A program made the position numbers and the translations under genes. Shown here one piece after another: positions 20,316 to 31,143 of a stretch of DNA of 64,000 nucleotides. The DNA is taken from positions 971,069 through 1,035,068 of the forward strand of contig NC_018336.1 of the NCBI RefSeq assembly GCF_000234665.1, in the 5' to 3' direction. Each line of letters starts with the position of its first letter. The first letter of the stretch is position 1. A model generated the notes under the pieces. That model was not told the origin of the DNA. It worked only from the letters and a program-made list of their open reading frames with translations, and did not search any database. Source of the stretch: Leishmania mexicana MHOM/GT/2001/U1103 (taxonomy: Eukaryota > Euglenozoa > Kinetoplastea > Trypanosomatida > Trypanosomatidae).

Positions 20316-22367
20316 ATGGCACTGATCGAGTGTGCCGAGTCGCTGTCTTCCTCCACCAAGGGGAAACTGCAGGACGCTGGGATCCTCTACGTTTCCGAGG
20401 TCGTCGCCCTTCTCTCCTCCACGGGTTACGGCGCTGGTAGTGACGGTGACGGCAAGCCGGCTTCAGCGCTGCGGCACCTCAGCACTGTATGGAAGCATTA
20501 TGTGTCACCAAGTGACCCCCGAGGAACGCGCCGACCGAGACGAGATACCAGCGGAGATGACCTTGGGGGTTTTGATGGGCAGGGCGAGCCGGCCAGCGCC
20601 TCGCTCAGCATCGAGGCGACGGCGCCATCGAATTACCACAAAGAGGCCGAGGCGTCAAGATTTCTGAATCTCACCGAGGACGAGATGCGCGAGATTGTTG
20701 AGATGGCGGCACGTGCCGCCGTAGGGGCGGATGGGGAACACGAGGGAGGCAAGGATACTGCTTCCAGTGCGCGCGAGAGAGATTTCGTTCATGGTGTGAT
20801 GTCATCTTCGCCTCCTCGCGCACCGGCTTTTTCATCCCGGTCGGCGGACTCTGCACCCAAGGCACGCGAACACGCTCACAAGAGTGACAGTCGCTCTGGT
20901 GCGATCCCGGGGTGCCGCACGGTGCGTGAGATGCACGCGGAATTCCAGGCCTGTCAAGCGCAGGGCTTTCCGACCCACGTGACAACTTTCTCTCGCGAGC
21001 TCGACGGTGTACTTGGCGGTGGCGTTCCTGTTGGCGGCGTCACCGAGATCAGCGGGCCCCCTGGTGTTGGCAAGACACAGCTGTTGATGCAGCTAGCTGT
21101 TAGCTGTGCCATGCCAGTAGAGTTCGGAGGGATGGGTGGTGCGTGCCTTTACGTTGATACGGAGGGCAGCTTTGTGGCGGAGCGCTTAGAGCAAATGGCG
21201 ACAGCGGCGGTGTCCCTCGTGCGCGCCATCCTTCTCACTCAGCCGCAGCGGCCACGAAATGAGACAACCGTTGCGCCATCATCAGACGCGCGACTGCCAC
21301 GAGAGTCGCCTAAAAAGCGAGGCCGATCCCCCCCACGGGATCCCCAAAAGACGTCGCGTTCACACGGTGATTGCACGGACTTTAGTGCCGCACCAGGCAT
21401 TCAAGCGGAGTTCACGGTGGAGTCCGTGTTGCAGCGGGTGCACTACATTCGAGTGACAGACCTCGCAGGGCTGCTGGCGCTCCTGCACAGTCTGCCGTCG
21501 TGGTTTGAGGAGGAGCGCATTGCCGAGGCGAAGAATGTTGCCAGAAGCAGCGCAGCTGACACTCCGACGCATTCTTCAGGGCAGGACAACAGCTCATCCA
21601 ACAGCGCAGACGCGGCAGTGCGTATGGTTCTGATAGACTCTATCGCGTTGCCATTCCGCTCCTTCGACGACTTCCACAGAGACGGACTCATGAGCAGCAC
21701 TGGTAGCGGTGGGGACAACGCTGTGCATCTGCTCGGCTACACGGGTATGAGTGCTGTGCACAACGGCCTCCCCTTGCAGTCCCCCAACAGGCTCTTGTCG
21801 AAGCACGGACTCTGGCGACGGTCGCGGCTGTTGTTTCAGTGCAGTACGCTGCTGGAGCGACTGGCTGCCACGTTTCAGCTGGCCATTGTCGTGACCAATC
21901 ATATGACCACCAAGATGCTGCACGGCACTACCGTCAATGGCACCTCAGCAGAGGGATCTGGTTACTCCGCGCCGAATGGCGAGGTGAGCGCAGGCCAACT
22001 TCGGCAGAGCGTTCTCATCCCGGCGCTCGGTGATGCGTGGGGCCAGGGCCTCTCCACGCGGCTTTTGCTTTCTTTTCATCACTACGACGTCCCAGCCTGC
22101 AGTTTTGTTGATCGACCCACCTCGCCGACGGCTGCTACGGAGTGCATGGAAGACGTTGTCTATTCCTTGTCATCACGGCAGCAACAGCCGAAGACCTCTC
22201 TGCGCAGCGTGGTGCAGCACCGGGTGGTGCGGGTGCTCAAGTGCAGCGGCCAGCCGAGGCGGGAGACGTGCTTCGCCGTGACGTCAAAGGGGATTCGTGA
22301 CGCTCGCAGAGACATCGTGTCGCAACGCGTTTCGAAGGCTATTGGTGCCAGAGAACCGCACGAATAG
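20316..22367 (+). CDS. RAD51C: RAD51C-type RAD51 paralog (RecA-family ATPase)
   Basis: Recombination mediator of the RecA/RAD51 superfamily; RAD51 paralogs help load or stabilise RAD51 filaments during homologous recombination. The ATG at 20316 is chosen because the upstream frame starts only at a GTG, and the protein begins with a short helical domain (LSSSTKGKLQDAG) like the RAD51C N-terminus. Walker A GPPGVGKT is at residues 247-254; a LYVDTEG strand follows near residue 280. Walker B MVLIDSIALPFR starts at residue 437, then VTNHMTTK and LIPALGDAWG, all close to RAD51C rather than RAD51 itself. At 683 residues it is far longer than the ~376 of human RAD51C because of Ser/Gly-rich insertions, one carrying a basic PKKRGR stretch near residue 332, a possible nuclear signal. 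Likely the trypanosomatid RAD51-3 type, but that naming is unverified. Confidence 0.9.
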   Translation: MALIECAESLSSSTKGKLQDAGILYVSEVVALLSSTGYGAGSDGDGKPASALRHLSTVWKHYVSPSDPRGTRRPRRDTSGDDLGGFDGQGEPASASLSIEATAPSNYHKEAEASRFLNLTEDEMREIVEMAARAAVGADGEHEGGKDTASSARERDFVHGVMSSSPPRAPAFSSRSADSAPKAREHAHKSDSRSGAIPGCRTVREMHAEFQACQAQGFPTHVTTFSRELDGVLGGGVPVGGVTEISGPPGVGKTQLLMQLAVSCAMPVEFGGMGGACLYVDTEGSFVAERLEQMATAAVSLVRAILLTQPQRPRNETTVAPSSDARLPRESPKKRGRSPPRDPQKTSRSHGDCTDFSAAPGIQAEFTVESVLQRVHYIRVTDLAGLLALLHSLPSWFEEERIAEAKNVARSSAADTPTHSSGQDNSSSNSADAAVRMVLIDSIALPFRSFDDFHRDGLMSSTGSGGDNAVHLLGYTGMSAVHNGLPLQSPNRLLSKHGLWRRSRLLFQCSTLLERLAATFQLAIVVTNHMTTKMLHGTTVNGTSAEGSGYSAPNGEVSAGQLRQSVLIPALGDAWGQGLSTRLLLSFHHYDVPACSFVDRPTSPTAATECMEDVVYSLSSRQQQPKTSLRSVVQHRVVRVLKCSGQPRRETCFAVTSKGIRDARRDIVSQRVSKAIGAREPHE

Positions 22368-23066
22368 AAAACGCCGACGCATTCCACGTATTCGAACAAG
22401 CGAATGTGGGAGGGGGGGGTGCACGACGATGGTGACTGTCTCTCTCATCCATTTCCGCTCGCCGCCCCCTCCCGCGCTGAGTTGCTACTTCAGGTGAACC
22501 TGTGCTACTACAGATGTGTGCCCACGTCGAGACACGTGCAGAAAAACCAGAAGGAAAAACAGGCAAACAAAAACCACCGCGGGAGGCACTGACACTCTCG
22601 CTTTTATCTGGGCTTTGAGGAGGCGTTGGCAACGCCATCCTCCGTCGCTGCCGGCACAGTACAAGTCTTCACAGCTGCACTGGCAGGCAGTGATACCCAC
22701 CGCACAATGCATTACGGTGAAAAAAGTGCCGCTGAATGGCGATTTGATGTGCTTCCACGACCTCGGCGGCTCTGCGTGCATGGTGACCCGGCTCCTGACA
22801 AGATGCAGCTTTCCGTTCTGCGCAGAGCCTCGCAATCTCCCCTCGCTCCTCCTTTCCTCTCTCATTGGCCCTTTCCTCTCATGCCGACTCACCTTCTGTC
22901 ATCCCCCTCCCCCTGACGGCACCGTCGAACCCCCACATCGTCTACGAAACTGCCCCCCCCCCCCCCATCACAGAGACAAAATCTCCCGCCGCTGCTGCGT
23001 CAGCACCCTCTCCGTCGGAAGCTATTCCGATGTTTAACATGCTCATTCTGCCATAGAGCGCGACAT
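22368..23066. other. 3' spacer of RAD51C-like gene
   Basis: No gene. It holds a G run near 22410, a poly-C run near 22952-22965, and continues into the SIDER2-like element, so the element probably lies in the 3'UTR or processing region of the RAD51C-like transcript. Confidence 0.5.
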
Positions 23067-23669
23067 CACCACCACCCGAGGCCTGCCGCAGAGGCACCAC
23101 CCGCGTGGTGCGAAGCATGCCGTAGGCACGCGCGCTACAGCAAATGCGCCGCCTCGGCCATCGGATTACGGCCCCCTGCCACACACTCTGCGCACCCACC
23201 CGCCTCGCGGGTCGCCTCACAGCCACGCCCACTATGCCGGCCGCCATCCGGTGCACCCCCCTCGGGGTGGCACCCAGGCTCCCCAGCTCTGTAGGCAGTG
23301 TAAGGGCCGGGTGGGATGAAGTTGAGTGTAGGCTGACAGGTTGCCCAGCACACGGATGGCACACGTATGCTCACTGCCGCAGTACGCTCCAGCGCAGCGC
23401 CAATCTAGGACCTGACCGCCGGCACACCCGTAACGATACACCGCTCTGACCTCCTCCCCACGTCGTCGGTGCTTGACCGTGTCAGCAGCAGAAGTGGGTG
23501 TGTGGAGAGGAGGGTTCGGCAGTCTGGCAGGGATAGAAAAAGGGGTGTGGGTGGGCTGCATGGCCTACCCTCATAGAGGCCGGGTGTGCGCTGCACCGTG
23601 CGACACCGCGCACGGAAGGGGAAGGGGGAAGGGGTGTCGCCCTCCCCCGTTATGAAGGTCGTTGGAAAG
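23067..23669 (-). mobile_element. SIDER2-like degenerate retroposon, copy A (inverted relative to copies B and C)
   Basis: 603 bp that match, in reverse complement, bases 42347-42949 over the same length and almost without differences; I saw a single substitution (in the CCGGGTG / TCGGGTG position near 23580) where I compared them. Core segments such as GCACCGGATGGCG and CACCCGGCCCT also occur in the divergent copy at 45388-45975. Size, position in spacers and absence of a conserved protein fit Leishmania SIDER2 elements, which are remnants of ingi/L1Tc-type retroposons and have been linked to mRNA instability when in 3'UTRs. Strand is given relative to copy B; the true 5' to 3' polarity was not established. 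Small open frames inside it are not genes. Confidence 0.7.
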
Positions 23670-25038
23670 AGCGCGTGTCTGTGGGCAAGTAACAAAGTTC
23701 CGCAGTCTGTGCAGACGTTGGGGCCCCCTCAGGTTTTCTCTGTTCGTGTTTTGTCTTGTACTGCTCTCACAGCTGCACAGCTTGGTTGCGGCCGCCGCAC
23801 TTCTTCGCTCCTTAAAGGGCTCCTCACCTATCCTTCTCTGTCTATCGCTCATGCTGTTCGTGTTACGGTGTATTTCTGTGTGACTGGGGACTTCTGTTTC
23901 ACCCCTTCAGTCGCTGCGCACGGGCGTGTGCGGCACTTGGGGCTTTGCGTGTGGTGTCATACGTGCACCCGGTCCGGGTGCACTGGTCGCGAAGCTAAGA
24001 AAAAAATGGGGGAAAGGAACGGGGTGGCGTGAAGGACCCGGAAGTCAGCGTAGGACGCGAGCAGACGAGAGGCAGTCGGCACCCTCCGCTAATGTGCGCC
24101 GCGTGCTGGCTGTTTTCCGCGCTCGGGCGCGTTTTGTGGTTCTTGTAATCTATATATATATATATAAACACGTCCATATTCTTCTGTTTTCGTCTGCCAG
24201 GCGGGGCTCTCTGTCTTCTCGCGCAGGTCGTTTCGGTCTCTCCTCTGACGATGGTCTTTTCCGTGTGCTGTCTTGCGTGTGTGTGTGTTGACGGTACGTG
24301 TTTCTTTGTACTGTCTGGAGAGTTCCGCGTGTCGAGGCGGGCTTGCGTCTGCTCCCCTCTCCTTCTACGGCACTTTTATGTCGTCTCGCTCGGTTGCACG
24401 GACAATGAACGCAGACGCATGTGTGCGCGGGAAACTGGCAGTCTCTACCGTGCATCGGTGCGCCGGCAGGCCCGTCTATTCACTGCTCTTTACGATTGCG
24501 CTTTGCCTCTTGTGTCCAACTCGCTGTGATGTGGACATCTCCCCCACACACAAACACACACACACACACACACAGCTGCAAGGTGCTCGGTTTCGCACGT
24601 CGTCTCCTTGGGCCAACTCTTCCTCTCCCCCTGTTGTTGTATTCTTCTCCCTGGGGGGGGCATGCATCGCAGCTCTTCGCTGTGGGAGGGGAGGGCCGTG
24701 CGCGCGTGCGCTCTTTTCTTCCTCCTGCGACGGCTTTCTTTAGCTTTGGCTCTTCACGGCGGCTGGCTGCATGAAAAGGGTCTTGTCGTATCCCGCTTCC
24801 CCCCCCCGAACATCCGCCCGATGTGTGGTCCATGCTGTGGGACATGTTCCTCGAGGTACGCCGTCGGGTCCCAGTGCTCTCTTGGAGCGTGCACGGGGGT
24901 GTGTGTCTCCCTTTCACAGGTTCGCCTCTCATACTCGTCTTTTTCCCTTTAAGGACGCCGCATCCCCTCCCCGCCTTCTTCCCTCCATTTGTTTTCGCTC
25001 ACTCCCTCCCCCCCGTCGCCCGTGCGTCGTCGTGGCGC

Positions 25039-25040
25039 AG
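25039..25040 (+). promoter_or_regulatory. Predicted trans-splice acceptor AG for RSP9
   Basis: First AG after the C/T-rich stretch at 25000-25020; would place the CA tract at 25116-25139 inside the 5'UTR. Confidence 0.35.
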
Positions 25041-25115
25041 TTGGCCCTCGCGTGCGTTCGTTATACTTCTCTGGAAAGAAGGCTACGCAGGCACTCTCTT
25101 ACGCCACACCAAAAA

Positions 25116-25139
25116 TACACACACACACACACACACACA
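25116..25139. repeat. (CA)n microsatellite upstream of RSP9
   Basis: Twelve CA units ending 95 bp before the RSP9 start codon and after its likely splice acceptor, so probably inside the 5'UTR. Confidence 0.8.
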
Positions 25140-25234
25140 AACGGACGTGCAGTCCCGTTCACATACACGTGCTGAAAGTCCCGAGAGAGGAGTGCACCCC
25201 CTACACCCGTGTCTCTCTCGTTTTCCCCGCTTTC

Positions 25235-26194
25235 ATGACGTCTCTTCACCCCTTTGAGTACGCCTTCATGGCCGGTGCGACTTTTTCGCCCGAGGAGCGC
25301 GTCCAGCTGACGAGCTCCCTCCCTCTTCTTAGCGTGCAGACGAAGCGCAAGGACCTGGTTCTCTGGGGCAAGATCTTTGGATACAAGGCAGACTACATTA
25401 TTGTGGAAGCCTTTGATGACGACGCGGTGGTGGAGCCGGAACTTTACTACACCCTCGATGAGGGCCGCACCTTCAGCCTGCTCGGCACCTTCTCCTCTGT
25501 ATTTTCCGTGTGCCCAGGCTACAGCACCTGCAGCGGCCTCGAGCAAGCGGAGTGGAAGCAGCTCATGTTGCTCGGTATGCGTGGTCCCTTTATCGGGGAC
25601 CCTGCGTACGAATACCGTGTGAGCAACCAGAGCACCAGTGATGGTACACCGGAGATTCAGAGCGTGAAAGAGTCGGTGCGCCTGGCCCTCTTCATCGAGG
25701 AGTTTGACCACGAGTGCCGCGTCGTGCCACGTGGGGCGTATATGAAGGCAGAGCGTCAGGCGACAGCGACGATCGCGTCCACTACCGGAGCTGAGGTTCA
25801 CGCGGGTGAGCGGGCTGAGGTGCGTCGCAACACCGCGTTTGGCGGCCTTCCGCGAACGGTGGAGGGAGCGCTGTCGCTGCGCAACTACTACCACCTGCGT
25901 GCCGTGAACCCGTATCGCCGTCTGCTAGCGTGCAAGCGGAACACCCTCTTCACCAAGTCCGCGCTGGAGGAGCTCAGTGAGCACCCCCTCTTAGATGCCG
26001 CCTTCGAGTCCTTGGCGGAGGACGTGCCGTCGGGGACGTGGCATCTGCGCTACGACGCGTTTCACAATGTCGTGATGGGCCGCAACATCCGCTTCAGCGG
26101 CTCCCTCTTCTACCACGTGCCAGAAACGTGTGTGTACGGGACTGTCTACATGGGTGACGGCAACATGAACGTCAATGCCGCCTTCGAGATGTGA
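25235..26194 (+). CDS. RSP9: Radial spoke head protein 9 (RSPH9/RSP9)
   Basis: A component of the radial spoke head of motile axonemes, linking the central pair to the dynein-bearing doublets of the flagellum. The ATG at 25235 gives 319 residues; the longer frame upstream runs through a CA repeat and lacks an ATG. The N-terminal pattern LSPEER...LTSSLPLL...LVLWGKIFG...DYYI-type, the central RGPFIGDPAYEY, then PRGAYMK, FGGLPRTVEGALSL and the C-terminal SLFYHVPETCVYGTVYMGDG with a final phenylalanine-rich tail follow the order of human RSPH9 (276 residues). The extra length comes mostly from a central Thr/Ala/Glu insertion. No targeting signal is seen, as expected for a cytoplasmic-to-flagellar protein. 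Confidence 0.92.
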   Translation: MTSLHPFEYAFMAGATFSPEERVQLTSSLPLLSVQTKRKDLVLWGKIFGYKADYIIVEAFDDDAVVEPELYYTLDEGRTFSLLGTFSSVFSVCPGYSTCSGLEQAEWKQLMLLGMRGPFIGDPAYEYRVSNQSTSDGTPEIQSVKESVRLALFIEEFDHECRVVPRGAYMKAERQATATIASTTGAEVHAGERAEVRRNTAFGGLPRTVEGALSLRNYYHLRAVNPYRRLLACKRNTLFTKSALEELSEHPLLDAAFESLAEDVPSGTWHLRYDAFHNVVMGRNIRFSGSLFYHVPETCVYGTVYMGDGNMNVNAAFEM

Positions 26195-27283
26195 AAACTG
26201 GGACTCACAAGGGTGTTGTTGGCAGTCGTAGCGCGCGGCTGTTTTCCTTTTCTTTTTGTTCGTCTCCACGTGTTGCGTGTGTCTCGGCGAGTGTGCGCAC
26301 GAGCATTTGGGGGTGGGGTGGCCCTGAGAGGCTCTCCGTCCTCTTTTTTTTTACTCGCAGCCCCACAAACAAGGATGTACTGGTAAGTGGGGTGGTGATG
26401 CACATAGGTGACCGCGCTGAGCCCGCGCATCGGACCGTCTCTCTGTCCGTCTTTCTTTTTCTTGTTTTCTGTGCCGTTAGTCTGTTCTGACGTGAGGCGA
26501 GGCGAGGCTGTGAAGAGGGGAGTATCCTTGGGCGCAGTGTGGGCGGGCGTTTGCGGCTGCTGCGCGGTGTCACCGCACGTTTCTGTGTCTCTGAAGCAAT
26601 GTGCAGCTTCTCCTCCGGCCTCCGCCTTTTTCCTGCCTCGGCTGTTCTTCCTTCAGTCAGAGTCGACGTTCTGTCTCGGTGCACCGCGGGCTTCGAAAAA
26701 ACAACAACAAAGAAGAGGAGCAGCGATATGCGTAGTCACGCCTCTCCCCGCTCGCGCTGCATCCATCTCGTCTCTCGGTGGTGTCCACGAAAGATGGACA
26801 GGCACCACTGTCACGATCGCCTGCCTATCCCGTTGTGTATGCCGGCACGGGGGGACGCATGAATTCTTGCATAGGCGTCTCTGCGCCCGGCGGGGCACTT
26901 GTGACAATGGCGTGTGCAGTAATGACGTTGTTGCTCTCTCACTTCCGTTGCCTTAACTCATCTGGAGGCATATTTTTGCGGAGCTGGACGTGGCACCTCT
27001 CGTCAAACGCCTTTTACGGGCTTCTCTGCCCATCCTTCCACGCACTTTTCTGTTTTCTTTTCTTCTTTGTGGTCTTTATTTTCTCCGCTGTGGTCGGTTC
27101 TCATCCCTTCAACCCCTAACACACACACACGCACGCACGCATACCCAATACTCATCTCAGTACGCAAAACGCACAGACTTGTGTTTCCTCCAGCGTGGTG
27201 TTTGGGGGAGGCTGTGGAGTAAGACATAGAAAAGGAGGAAGTAATCAACAACAGATCCGCCAGACCGCCAGGCTGAAGCTGCG
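26195..27283. other. Intergenic spacer
   Basis: No gene seen. T-rich tracts at 27040-27090, a CA run at 27119-27130, and an AG at 27159-27160 form the likely acceptor region for the next gene (5'UTR ~123 nt). Confidence 0.55.
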
Positions 27284-29512
27284 ATGCTGCGACGACAGTG
27301 CGTACGCTCTGCCGCTGCTGGTGGGGTGCCGAGTGGCGGTGCCGCCGCTATCGCTTACGCGCTAGCCAGTGCGTCGCGCACGGTGACGTCTCGCGGTCAG
27401 TTCAACCCTATTCACGCCTTCACAGAGCATAGCATTTCCCCGGCAAAGCGGGCCACAAAGGAAAGGGAGTTCGAGGTGATGATCACTAACCCAGGTCCAC
27501 TGCGCGTCGCCTACTCGCCGGACTACCTCGACTGGCTGTACCGCGCGTACCGGTCGAAGCTCAAGTACACCGACGAGCGCAAGAAGGCGGAAGAGGTGTT
27601 CAACGGCCTCCTGCTGACGAGCCAGGCTGATGAGAAGGGGCCCGCCGCTGCCGCTGCGCTGCCTGGCGCCCCACCGCCGGGGCAGACGCTGCGTCCGCGC
27701 CACTCTGTGCAGCGGCAGGCAGGCGAGGCACGGCGAGCGGCCGCCCAGGCGAAGCTGGACGCTCTCGCAAAGCAGCAAGGCATGCTGGATCTCTTTGAGC
27801 GGCAGCCGCAGTTTCCTGCAATTCACATTGACAAGGCCGCCCGCTGCCACGTGGTGGAGCTGTTCAAGGAGATGGTGCTGGACCGCGCCTGGAAGCCGGA
27901 GGAGGTGTGGGACAAGGCACTCCTGTACCGCGCGATTCTGGCGGAGCGGCAGGCATCGTACCCCGCCTCGTACCGGTACATCCTGGACACAGTGCAGGCG
28001 GTGAGTTTAGCACCACACGAGAGCGGCAGCAGCGATACGGGTAGCAACAGCAGCAGCGTCGGTGCGCGCTCCTCGAACGAATCTGCGGGTGATATTGTCG
28101 GCGAATCTACCTTGGTCATTCCGAGAGAAGATGACTACATGTACTTTGTGTACCTGGTCCGGCGGTACTTCATTGATAACGCGGTAGAGGGGCACGTTGT
28201 GCTGCGCTGCCACCGCGAGCCGAACGCGTCAGAGCTGCTCTTCTCCCACCCGCCGCCGAAGGATGAGCAGGAGGTGCTGCGGAGCCTCTACGGTCCGGGC
28301 TGCGCAACAGCTACACAGGGAAAGGACGCGTCTGCCAGGGCCCAAGAGGAGGCAGCGGCGGCACCGAAGCAAAGACCGTCAGGAGCTGCCACCATCGCCC
28401 GCCCACGGCCCCCGTCTTCTTACCCGCCCATCGAGGCGCTGTGGCGCTGCGAGGAAAACGAAGCACTGTTACGCGTGCTGGTCTTCGGCGAGCTGAACCT
28501 GCTCGTGTCAGAGAACCCCTTTGTTCGCTTCCCCAAAGCGCAGGCGTATCTGACGCGACCGTCAGCAAGCACTCCAGCGCCTGGCGCCGCGGGAAGCTCC
28601 GTGGAAGGGGCGGACACCTATGGCGGGCCGCACCAGCAGCGTCGTGGAGGCGGCCACCGTGGCATCGGCAGTGAGGGTGGCATCTCCCTGTCGAGCATGA
28701 TCGCGGAGAAGCGCGGCCATCTTCTTGCGCCGCTGTCTCGTAACGTGGCAGTGATGATCGACAGCCGCGCCAACGATGTTCGCCGCCTGCAGCAGCGCTA
28801 CGAACGCGAGGACACTGCGTCGTTCCAGAAGATGCTCCGCGGCAGTGCACAGGTAGAGGAGAACCCCGGCCTCTACTCTGCCTACTCGGACTGGAGCTAC
28901 TTTAACCCACGAGCCGTACGCGCCGAGGAGCGCGATGCGCTGTCGCGGCAGACCGTTGCGGCCCTCAAGACTTATGACGAAGCCTCCAGAGACATCTATC
29001 GCGTTGGATTCGAGGAGGCGGAGGCAAGAAGCGCCATCCGTCCAGTGGAGGGGGTAAACAACGCGCCATCGTATGTGCCCACACTGCCGCACTTCGTGGC
29101 GCTGGTGAAGAAGGACCCCCACGTGTCGTTTCTGAGTCACGTGGCGCTGCCAGAGGAGTATAGCACCACCTCCCATGCCGCCGCGAGAGTCTCGGAGAAG
29201 CACCAGCTGGAGAAGCTTGTTGTGCAACTGGCTCGCGCGCTCTATCGGACGGCGCTTGAGTTTCACAAGGAGCGATTACGTCGCGTGAACCGGCAGAAGG
29301 TGCAAGTGGCGGCGTCGCTGCTGGACCGCTTTGTAACGGAGCGCTGGCGGGCACACTGCGTGGCGCACCCGTCGTCAGAGGGTGTACGCGACATGGCACG
29401 GCGCTTCAGTGCCTATGTCCCTTTCGAGGGTCGCATTCTTGACGAGAGCGGATTCCCAACGGACGCACGTGTGGAGGACTACGGGCGGTGGATGGCGGCG
29501 CCGTCAGTGTAG
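27284..29512 (+). CDS. Probable mitochondrial protein of unknown function, 742 residues
   Basis: ATG at 27284. The first ~45 residues are rich in Arg, Ala, Ser and Gly with almost no acidic residues (starting MLRRQCVRSAAAGG), a typical mitochondrial presequence composition. The body is charged and largely helical, with Tyr/Arg-rich segments (e.g. residues ~78-105 and 195-235). Ala/Gly-rich linkers near residues 120-145, 250-270, 345-375 and 425-465 interrupt it. The C-terminal ~200 residues are the least interrupted. Many kinetoplastid mitoribosomal or RNA-processing proteins look like this, but I recognise no domain and do not assign it. Confidence 0.83.
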   Translation: MLRRQCVRSAAAGGVPSGGAAAIAYALASASRTVTSRGQFNPIHAFTEHSISPAKRATKEREFEVMITNPGPLRVAYSPDYLDWLYRAYRSKLKYTDERKKAEEVFNGLLLTSQADEKGPAAAAALPGAPPPGQTLRPRHSVQRQAGEARRAAAQAKLDALAKQQGMLDLFERQPQFPAIHIDKAARCHVVELFKEMVLDRAWKPEEVWDKALLYRAILAERQASYPASYRYILDTVQAVSLAPHESGSSDTGSNSSSVGARSSNESAGDIVGESTLVIPREDDYMYFVYLVRRYFIDNAVEGHVVLRCHREPNASELLFSHPPPKDEQEVLRSLYGPGCATATQGKDASARAQEEAAAAPKQRPSGAATIARPRPPSSYPPIEALWRCEENEALLRVLVFGELNLLVSENPFVRFPKAQAYLTRPSASTPAPGAAGSSVEGADTYGGPHQQRRGGGHRGIGSEGGISLSSMIAEKRGHLLAPLSRNVAVMIDSRANDVRRLQQRYEREDTASFQKMLRGSAQVEENPGLYSAYSDWSYFNPRAVRAEERDALSRQTVAALKTYDEASRDIYRVGFEEAEARSAIRPVEGVNNAPSYVPTLPHFVALVKKDPHVSFLSHVALPEEYSTTSHAAARVSEKHQLEKLVVQLARALYRTALEFHKERLRRVNRQKVQVAASLLDRFVTERWRAHCVAHPSSEGVRDMARRFSAYVPFEGRILDESGFPTDARVEDYGRWMAAPSV

Positions 29513-31143
29513 TCCGCCCTCTTCCATCTTTTCCCCTCCGGCGGAGCGTTGCTCCGTATTAGGACGTCTGCCTTACCTCTGAGGGCAAGAAGAGGTGAGG
29601 CGACGGGCAAAGCGACTCGTTCGACGACCGCGTCTGCTGTCTCTGTTCCACTGAATGCATTCGAGGCTCTCTCCGCCTCGGATGAACGTGCAGGCTGCTG
29701 CTGCTGAGGATGCTTCCCTCAGAGGGAGGGCTGCATGCCGGTACGCGTACGCACGCGGGTCTGAGTACAGCTGTGTGATCGGCAGGCGATTTGCCTGCGC
29801 ACGTTTTCGTTTTAGGACATTGCCGTCGTTGCCAACCTCCTTTGTGTTTGGGTCTCAGGCGTATGTGCTCTTCATGACGTGATATGCGAGTGAAGAGAGG
29901 GAGAGAGAAGAACAGGGGGTCGCACACGCATGTGTGCGCGGAGACCTTCGCTGAGGTGCGGGAGTTTGGAGATTTAAGGGAGGGCTTGGAGAGTAGGGAG
30001 GGGGTGGGGCGTGCAGAGGAGGCACCCGAGGTGAATGCGGGACGCGTGTGTCTTCTCGCTGGACCCCCTCTCCTCACGCTCGCCATCGCCTTGTGCTCCC
30101 GCTCATCCTGCCTTCATTCGCTTGATGTCTTGTCCTCTCCGTCACCCCACCTCGTAATGACCTCCTGCCCCTCCCCTCCCTCTCCCCCAAACAGAAAAGA
30201 TGTGGTCGATGCGATGGCACAACGATCGTCTCATGCATCCTCTCTGACAAATATGTGGCGCTCGGTGGACTAGGGAGCTGCGTGCTTTGTGTAGACTCAC
30301 TGCACCTGACGGCCGATTTGCACATGGGCGACGATCACTGCCTGGTGAGCACGTCTCTTGAGCGCGTGAGACAGCTGAGGACGGACATGGAGAGCTTCTG
30401 CGCTGACACCAACAGCCCCACACGCTCCTGATGTAACTGATATGGTACTCCTACATGTTTCACCTAGCGCCTCCCTTCCCCTCCCTCCCGCTTCTCGGTG
30501 TTTCAGCCTCTCTTCATCCACGCCCTCTTGCAGGCCTCTTGTGTGTTCTGTGCCGTTTCCCCTGACGCCGTTTTTGAACGGCACACGGTGCTACACTCGC
30601 GTACCCGACCACTGCGTCACGCAGGCTCACTCACCCCTGGAAAACTTAGCCACGCTGTCCTCACTCTCAGACACAACGTGCACGGATACCGACAGCTCGT
30701 TTTCATTTTTTTTTCGTCTATCTTCTCTCTCCACACACTCGGTCGCTCGTCTACAGAATTTTCTGAAGGCCAAGCCGTCAGTGTCTTTCTCTGTCCCTCT
30801 CCCTCTCAAGCTTTTGTGTCGTCGCATTGCCCCCCCCCCCTCCCCGGGCGACGGTCGCCGACTTGCCGCAGTTCGCACTCCGTCACCAACCCTTCTGCTC
30901 CCTTCCCACCTCTCTGCCGCCCTGCGAGCTGGGAGCGGGGATGACTCGTGTTTGTTTCACCGTTGCTCTCACGCTGTTTTAGCTGACAGCACTACCGCCT
31001 TTGGAGCTCCCACAGCATCGCAAAGATCTAAAAAAGGGGTAACAGCGGCAAACAGCTGCGGAACTGCTCGCCGACCACGCTGCCCGTGCGTCTGTGTCTG
31101 CGTCTCACAGCTCGACGTGCAGCTCCGACGGAGAAGCTGGGGC
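29513..31143. other. Intergenic spacer before UAP
   Basis: No supportable gene. The UAP frame is open far upstream (to 30442) but that part is Ser/Pro/Leu/Cys-rich and pyrimidine-biased, like untranslated sequence. A T/C-rich stretch at 30948-30980 with AG at 30981-30982 is the likely splice acceptor. Confidence 0.6.
30981..30982 (+). promoter_or_regulatory. Predicted trans-splice acceptor AG for UAP
   Basis: AG directly after a T/C-rich stretch ending GCTGTTTT. The first ATG downstream is the UAP start at 31144, supporting the 560-residue protein. Confidence 0.45.

Larger units (their letters stand above)
23670..25234. other. Intergenic spacer before RSP9
   Basis: No supportable gene. It contains an (AT)8 run at 24151-24166, CA runs at 24554-24574 and 25116-25139, and a pyrimidine tract at 25000-25020 followed by AG at 25039-25040, the likely trans-splice acceptor for RSP9. 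Confidence 0.6.

Noticed and set aside
25061..25894. Antisense open frame of 277 codons over RSP9
   Set aside because: RSP9 on + has clear family motifs over the same bases.
30442..31143. Extension of the UAP frame by 234 codons
   Set aside because: Ser/Pro/Leu/Cys-rich translation of pyrimidine tracts, ends upstream of the predicted splice acceptor, and the family N-terminus begins at 31144.
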